A stretch of DNA of 64,000 bases, taken from Ceratopteris richardii (lineage: Eukaryota; Streptophyta; Polypodiopsida; Polypodiales; Pteridaceae). A model generated the notes under the pieces. It had not been told where the DNA came from. It did no database searches and saw nothing but the letters and a program-made list of their open reading frames with translations. The stretch covers positions 502,501-566,500 of the forward strand of contig MU260074.1 in NCBI GenBank assembly GCA_020310875.1. Reading direction: 5' to 3'. Position 1 is the stretch's first letter; every line of letters begins with the position of its first letter. Positions 57,583-64,000 of this stretch are shown piece by piece. A program made the translations under genes and the position numbers.

Positions 57583-58438
57583 AACCTAACTTGAACCTTA
57601 GGAACCCAAGACTTCATACCCTTGTACATATATTAAAAATTGGAAGAGTATGGAACAAGAAAGTCTGATAAAACAATTGTAAACTAACTCTTGAAACCGA
57701 GTTTTACCCTTTTAAACTAGACCTTGAACCTCAAAAACTAACTTCTAGCCCATGGAAACTTGCTTCTAATCCTTAGAAACCCTCGGATTTGACCCTCAAT
57801 GTATATACTTGGCATTTTTTATGCATTGGCTAATCTTGCCATAAGAAAGCCCTAAAAATGTTGCCTGAAATGCCTTGATTTGGGCCCATAATGCCTTATT
57901 AGAACAAAATCTTTTTACATATGTGTGAAAAAGATTAAAACCTTAATAAAAAATAAAAACAAGAAATAACAATATAAAAATAAAAATAGATAATAAAAAA
58001 GAGAAAAATAGAACTTAAAAAAATGAAAAATCAAAAATAGAAAAGAAAGATTTGATTTCTAGAATTACAAAAGAACAAAAAGAATAACTTGATAATAGAA
58101 AGGATCGAGAAGAATATTTTCTTAGAATAGAAAGGAAAAGGCTAAAAGCATCTAAAGTGCTAGAGGTGAAGCCTCGGGAAAAGCTATATATATGTGCCTA
58201 ATACTCATTAGTTCTTTCCCATGGTTTTTTCAGTTACTTCTCTTCTTGCTTTTCTTTGTTCATGCTTTGAGAGTAATTGTTTTTTCTCTATGACCCTAAC
58301 TCTCAAGTGCTCTATCTTTAGCTACCATGACAATAGAGAGGGAAAATAGCAATAGTAGACTTAGGCATCGATGAGAAAAACTAGTATTGGATGTAGATAT
58401 GTAGAGAGAGAGAGAAGCATAAAAAAAACAAAGATGGG

Positions 58439-58474
<36 letters not shown>

Positions 58475-59200
58475 TTACTCACAAATACTACATGCCATGC
58501 AAAGAGAGAATCAAATCAACTCTTTTTTTTGTGGTGTTATTGAGACTGAATGGTGCTTTGATGATCTTGCATTTGTAGCACAAAGAAAGAAACAATTGAG
58601 ACACAGAGAGAGAGAGAGAGAGCTACAGAGAGAGAATCCTTGAGTGGTTCAGCATAAGCACTCTATATATTGGAATGGGAAAATTATAGGTTCTTGTTGG
58701 CTTAAGCTTTAGAGGAAGTGGACTTCTAGTGGCTAGATTTCTGACCTTAAGATGTGGAGATGCTATCACTTAGTTTAGCTTGTACATAAGAATGTATGTG
58801 ATTTCTATCCTCATAAATTGGAATTTGTAGAAATATTCATGAATTTCATCTATTGATTGATGCAGAATAGGAAAATGAGGGGAGCATGGAAAACACACAG
58901 GAAAGGCAAATCGTGTGATGGTGCACAGAGAGAGAGAGGGAGAGTGAGAGAGAGGGGCATGCATAGAGAACATATTAGAGGTCATGCAAGAAAAGAGTGT
59001 GTGTGTGTATATGTGAGACAAAGAGAGAAAGATGGAGATAGAGAGCTAGAAAGAGAGAGAAGGGAGATATAGAGAGAGAAAGAAGAAAGTGATGGACATG
59101 CAAATTCTTATCGGATATGGGTGAAGAAATTGTGTAGAGAGGAGTCAAGAGAGATGAGAGAGAGATAGAGAGAGATAGAGAGAGAAAGAGATACACGAGG
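57583..59200. other. Unassigned flank with GA microsatellites
   Basis: No gene supported. GA/GAGA runs at about 58398-58465, 58600-58635, 58928-58955 and 59030-59190. Short open frames here follow the microsatellites. Part of it may belong to the E4 LTR. Confidence 0.5.
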
Positions 59201-60274
59201 ATTCATAACTAAGGCAACACTATTGTGTATGGCATTGTTGTGTATGAATGAGAGCAATATAAAGTGAGTATTTGGTATGTGATATCTTCAAACTTATGTT
59301 TTCATAAAATAAGAGCCGAAGAATGCCTAGTGCTTAGTGTCAGATGATGCATCAGAAATGGGTGGAAAGAAAATTCTAGATCCTTGTTGCAGAGCAAAGA
59401 GAGCACAAGGCAGAGAAAAAGAAGGGCCCCAAATTTTTTTCGATTTGGACACTCTATTTTGTATCATAACCATTCTTGTAACATATTTTCTGTTGTAAAT
59501 GCACTAGAGGAGTCCTCTAGATGCATACCCATGGAGATTAGTAGCTTACCCATGTAAATTAGTAGGAAATTAGTCTTTTAGCAAATAAAGTGCCGGTCTC
59601 TTGTGTGAAAGACTATTTTTAGGGCACATGTATATAAGTCAATTTGTGACTCTTTGTAAGAACTTTTTGCCATTATGAGAATCAAGGCACATAAATTCGA
59701 AATTGTGTCTTCTCCTCTCTGTATCATCTTCTTTGCGAGCTTGTATGCATGTGTGTTGCTTGGAAAGAGTGTGAGGAAGTGTTTTCTATCCATGAAAGTG
59801 TTTGTTTGCTGTGGTTAAGGTGTGTATGAAGTGTAGGAAGTGCTGAAGTGTAGGAAAGTCATTCCCATGACTCAGTATTTTGCTCGTAACTTGAAGTAGA
59901 ACTGTCAAAATTGAGTGAAAATACTACTATTGGATGTTTCTTCTCGAGGGCTTCAAAACGCATATGCTATTTGCTATATTTGGAATTCGGAGTTGAGAGA
60001 AAAGCTCCATTTACTATTGGCTGCTGCACCAAGTATCGCGACACTATGACTGATAGTTGAAGCTTGTTTGGATTAGTCTTAGCCTTGTTTGCACTCTTAG
60101 GAAAACTCATTTGCATTGATCGTCATTTGAATGCATGTCTTCATACACTCGGCTAGGTTTTGATACTCATCGGATTGATAATTAAAGCTTGAATCCCCAC
60201 TATATGCACTTGAGGGGGATCGAGGCATAGTCTCTCTCTCCACAAGTCCCTAAGTTGGTTCTTAGGTACACACA
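59201..60274 (+). repeat. Probable 5' LTR of E4, left border unknown
   Basis: It ends GGTACACACA at 60274, followed by a T run and a tRNA-Asp primer site, the same end structure as E3. A TATA box TGTATATAAG lies at 59629-59638. The TG start cannot be fixed because the second LTR is outside the window; 59201 is only where the GA repeats stop. Confidence 0.5.
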
Positions 60275-60279
60275 TTTTT

Positions 60280-60297
60280 TGGTGCCGTTGCCGGGGA
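60280..60297 (+). other. Primer-binding site of E4, tRNA-Asp type
   Basis: TGGTGCCGTTGCCGGGGA, one base off the tRNA-Asp complement. Confidence 0.88.
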
Positions 60298-61245
60298 GTG
60301 TCGAATCAAACCAAGGCATTCGTGTGATGGTAAGTAGCTTTTTGCATTGAAGTGAGAGGAGGAGTGGTGATTCTCTTCTTTGGTAAGTCACATTCATCCG
60401 CACTTACTACTTCTCACTCTTGAAGTGTGTGTAGTGAGTTATTAGTCTAGGGAAGTGAGTGGAGTGAGTAGGTTAGGAAGCTAGAGTAGTTATTAACCTT
60501 AGTCTTGCTGAGCCTTTGTAGTAGGACAATTTTTCAAAGGCTATAAAAACCAAAAAATGTCACTTTTTAAGTCACTTGTGTCTAGAATGAGTATCGTGAG
60601 AAGTTGCTGTCGAGTATCGTGAGCAAAGATCTGGGCTTTTTGAGCTGTGCAGAACGAGTGAGGGTGGTTAGAGAGTTGAGAGAGAGCTCCAAAGGTAAGC
60701 ATATTCATCATTCTCTCATTATTGTCACATAAATTAAGCATTTCAGAGAAACGATCTGCGATAAGTATCATGAAGGCATTACTGGGGTAGAGAAGAAGCA
60801 TTTTTTTGATTCAGGCTAAGAGGGGAGGGTAGATGCACTTTAGGAACATGTGTATGAACTCAAAATCCAAAAAAACACCTGCAAAAAATTGAAAAGTGTC
60901 AAGTATCGTGTTCTCCCGCGGTCGAGTATCGCGATACCTGAGTATCGTGATCTCATGTGGTTGAGTATCACGATACCTCACCTATCAAGTATCGTGTATC
61001 GTGGAACTCTCTTCGTGATACCTGACAAGTATCGGGTATCGTTGAATCGGGTCTGATGATACATGATAAGTATCGAGTATCGTTGAGAATTTCTCATGAT
61101 ACTTATTGGATATCGCATATCATGTATCATGAAATTCAGATCGTGATACTCAATGAGTATTGTGTATCGTGAGAGGCATTAGTTCCTGAAGCAAGGGTAC
61201 TTGACAAAGTTGGTACCTGGAAAACGGTTCAATTCAGTCATGAGA
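60298..61245 (+). repeat. E4 leader with GTATCG/CGATAC words
   Basis: From about 60899 to 61172 it is made of AGTATCGCGATACCTGAGTA-like and AAGTATCGTGTATCGTG-like words, the complement of those in the E1 leader. Words such as GTATCGCGATAC are palindromes. The remainder to 60898 has scattered copies only. Confidence 0.78.
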
Positions 61246-64000
61246 TAATCAAGAGAGCTTATTGGATGGAGTCAAGAAGGACTCACGAATGTCAAAGATG
61301 AATGTCATGATCCAAAAAAGCGATCCTTTTTGAAAATAAACAGAACAGATATTGAAGACGTTGTTCGCTTAGTGCACCAACACTTTTGTTTTCCAAGCAT
61401 GCATAGATATACAACACCGCAAAAGATTGTTGTGCAACTACTCTCACATGCTATGAGGCAAGTAGGCAATCAAGTAAATATGACTCCATATGTTCAAGAC
61501 TGCCTATTTGAAGCAAAGAAGAAGTGGGGTCAGAAAAAGTTTCTGAATGGTAGTTCGGCCTTGACCCTACTTATTTATGAGGCACTTGACATGAAGAACT
61601 GCTTGCGCGTGATGCCAACCTCAGCAGAGTTAGCCAAATATGCCAAATCAGCGACGGTCCCAAAGAAAAAGTTTTTAGACATATCTATTGAAGAAGTAGG
61701 AACCTGTTCAAAGAAACACATGTGGGGTACAAAGCACCTTAGAGAGGAAGAAGCCCAGGCTACACCCCAATCAAAGAGGACACACACATCGCCAAAGATT
61801 CCTGGGACCCAACAACCAATTACGAAAAGAGATCTCTCTGCTGCCCTAGAAGAAACCCATGAGTATATGCGGGGGCCAGTAAATTTAAATATCCAAGGTC
61901 ACCATTATAGGCAGGCAAGCAAAGAAAGGAGAATGAAAGATAAAGAACAGACCCCTGAATAAATGGCCAGATACAAAGAATTAAAGTTAGAAGATTCGAG
62001 CTCTGATGCAAAATCTAGTCACGAAAAAGACACCCTGGACACTGATATAAGGACAGAAACTCACAATGAAAAATGGACAGAGATCAATCAAGTCGAAGTC
62101 ACGCCAGACAACCAATAGGAATAGGCAAAGAGCATAGAAGAACCCACTGAACCAGAGCACGCCATCCAATTGAATGATAAGTCAAAGATTAGTATCAAGG
62201 AAGCTCCGATAACTAATAAAAATGTAGTGCCACCTATCAAAGAAGAAATACAAACTCCAGGGGATCAGAACTCAGGCCTACAACCAAATAAGGAGTCAAT
62301 TGTGATCAAGGTGCCTGATGATACTCCTCAAGGTAAAATGGACCACATGGAGGCTGAGCCAAGGATCCAACTTCATATTAGGCAGCCCCATGATACTACG
62401 TTACACGTGGCACAAGCGAAACATGTGACAACAGGAGCAGAACCTAGTATCCCTACCACATAGTTAAATGTGGATGTTACTCAATTAAAACCTGTTGTCA
62501 AGCAAATGATACAAACGACCATGGACACGCAACAGCAAATGATGGACATAGATGTGGATTATGACAAGGCCATGTGAGAAAAGAATCAGTTTCAAATCAT
62601 GAGTGAACAACTGTCTGCACAACTCATTTAGGCCCAGAAAGAGATTGCAGCCAAAGGTACGGAGTTACTCGTAGTAAAAAAACAATGTGATACGTTGATG
62701 ACCCAACATCATCAACTCCAGGCACAGCTGACAGACTTACAAAGATTACATGAAACTAGTGAAGCAGACAAGGAGGGAATGAAAGCGAGAAGCAACTTAC
62801 TAGAAACACAACTAAAGGTATACATGGAAGAAAATGATAGCTTACGTGGACGCAATAAAGAATTGATGAAGTCATTACTGTACGATCAACCTCTAGAGAA
62901 ACAAGAGACTACAGCTGTTGACCACAAGGAACTAAGAGATTAGATTGAGAAATATGCAGATTTGCTGAAACAAGAGTAAGCATTGAGAGCAGAATGGGAA
63001 CATAAGTACATTCAAGACACCAATGAGCTCCAAAAGCAACTAAATACGGCCAATGGCAAACTTGTTGTGAGTTATAGTGAAAACATGGATCAGGTAGCAG
63101 AGATTGGTAATGAGTTACTTGCTACCAAAGAAGCACTACGGGCAGCAATGCAAGAAGTAAAAGAGAAGACTGAGCGCTTAGCACAATTAGAGGACAAAGC
63201 ACAAGAGAAAGCACCAATCGGGACACCAGTAGAGCCAAGACAAGAGAATCCTACCGACGAGGTAGAGGTACGTCCTCTATCTCCCCCGATCTATAATTCT
63301 ACAATAAAAGAGCAGATGTCGGAACCACATGATGATCATCCAATGCCATATGCTGTAGAAATAAGTCAGAAGGAACGGGCACTATTGTTGTCCCGACTGA
63401 TAGAAAATTTTGAAAATGAAGTCATCAAAGTTATGAAAGAAGCAAAGATTAAAGGTAAAGAGTTGGAGACGATCATGAAGCCTTTCAATATTCCTTACGG
63501 ATTATTGAAAGAGAAAACAAGACAATACATAAAGCGAATCACACAAAAAAATCCAGACGAACAATTGCAGTTCAAAAATGACACGTTCGACTATATTCAA
63601 GAAGAATTTGAAGTTGCACAGCCTGTTTGGAGAAGAAAATTTTTGGAGAAACGTCCTACATTACGGGTGCATTGGCAAGCGGCACCATATTTATTATAGG
63701 TAAATCCTTCTTTTTGTCCAACACCACGGCACAGAGAAGCACGAGAATTTTTGGATATGCAAAAGACTGGTGTGATCAATAAATAGTGGCTAAACTATCC
63801 ACTACTTCCAAGTCCACCACATAATTATCTACCCACGGAGGATTACATGATCAAAACTGTTGAATTTTGGCTGCAGACTTATGCAACAGTACCCGATTTC
63901 ACTATCAAAATGACGAATAAAATACTCAGTATGATACTCACAGTATTAAAGGTCTTCAAACACGCGGCATATACATTTTTGAACTTCATTGGCATTAATC
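61246..64000 (+). pseudogene. E4 accessory ORF, runs off the right edge
   Basis: One frame from 61246 (no clear ATG; a TAA precedes it) with stops at 61960, 62116, 62122, 62461, 62575, 62629, 62941, 62977, 63697 and 63784 but no frameshift seen. N-terminal part: DVVRLVHQHFCFPSMHRYTT and MTPYVQDCLFEAKKKWGQKK. Middle: acidic, then coiled coil (MTQHHQLQAQLTDLQRLHET). C-terminal part: QPVWRRKFLEKR, WLNYPLLP, EDYMIKTVEFW and FLNFIGIN, matching the E3 accessory C-terminal domain. No gag or pol precedes it, so either E4 is a non-autonomous derivative or its ORF lies before gag. Role unknown. Confidence 0.78.

Larger units (their letters stand above)
60274..64000 (+). mobile_element. Ty3-type element E4, right part outside window
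   Basis: 5' LTR end, tRNA-Asp primer site, hairpin-word leader and accessory ORF in order. Gag and pol have not been met by the window edge. Confidence 0.7.

Noticed and set aside
58371..59196. Short open frames in the GA-rich region
   Set aside because: Driven by GAGA microsatellites; no domain or conserved start.

Overview
This is a repeat-dense piece of a land-plant nuclear genome. It contains no recognisable ordinary host gene. Nested LTR retrotransposons with tRNA-Asp-type primer sites, several old decayed copies and long microsatellites suggest a large plant genome, and a gymnosperm would fit. That assignment is inference: no species marker is visible.

Layout. (1) 1-8723, minus: a Ty3 element (E1) whose gag-pol frame is open for 2159 codons and leaves the window at the left edge; it has a 1.6 kb leader rich in CGATAC words, a primer site at 8073-8090 and a 5' LTR to 8723. 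(2) 8724-10850: two Ty1/copia fragments in opposite orientation, then a 5'-truncated LINE. (3) About 10.9-19 kb, plus: a badly decayed Ty3 element (E2). (4) 19988-21116: a copia RNase H end with a probable LTR remnant. (5) 22140-50721, plus: a Ty3 element (E3) with 820 and 821 bp LTRs and a near-matching 5 bp target duplication. (6) Inside E3, splitting its primer site, lies a 12.7 kb DNA transposon (T, 22980-35675). (7) 50762-51219: TA and CA/TA/TG microsatellites. (8) 52417-57577, minus: a structurally complete copia element with a perfect TAGAA duplication. (9) About 59-64 kb, plus: the start of another Ty3-type element (E4) with tRNA-Asp primer site, CGATAC-type leader and a long accessory frame running off the right edge.

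The most interesting object is T. Between 20-bp perfect terminal inverted repeats it carries four intact, intron-containing genes: a BAH-like protein; a protein in which a centromeric-type histone H3 is fused to a Ulp1/SUMO-protease-like domain; a 497-residue protein I do not recognise; and a 782-residue putative transposase whose family I cannot name. Between and inside these genes lie 14 copies of a 69-bp hairpin with fixed outer arms and inner stems that change while staying complementary, one long hairpin of about 100-bp arms, and duplicated G-box promoters. A DNA transposon with its own H3 variant, a possible chromatin reader and a protease looks like an undescribed chromatin-directed mobile system. 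That reading is inference from domain content and needs sequence-database confirmation.

The Ty3 elements share unusual traits: a second integrase-type zinc finger, a second retropepsin-like segment after integrase, hairpin-rich leaders, and (E3 and E4) an accessory coiled-coil ORF placed differently in the two elements. Most ORFs outside E1 and T are broken by stops and frameshifts; T and E1 stand out as intact.
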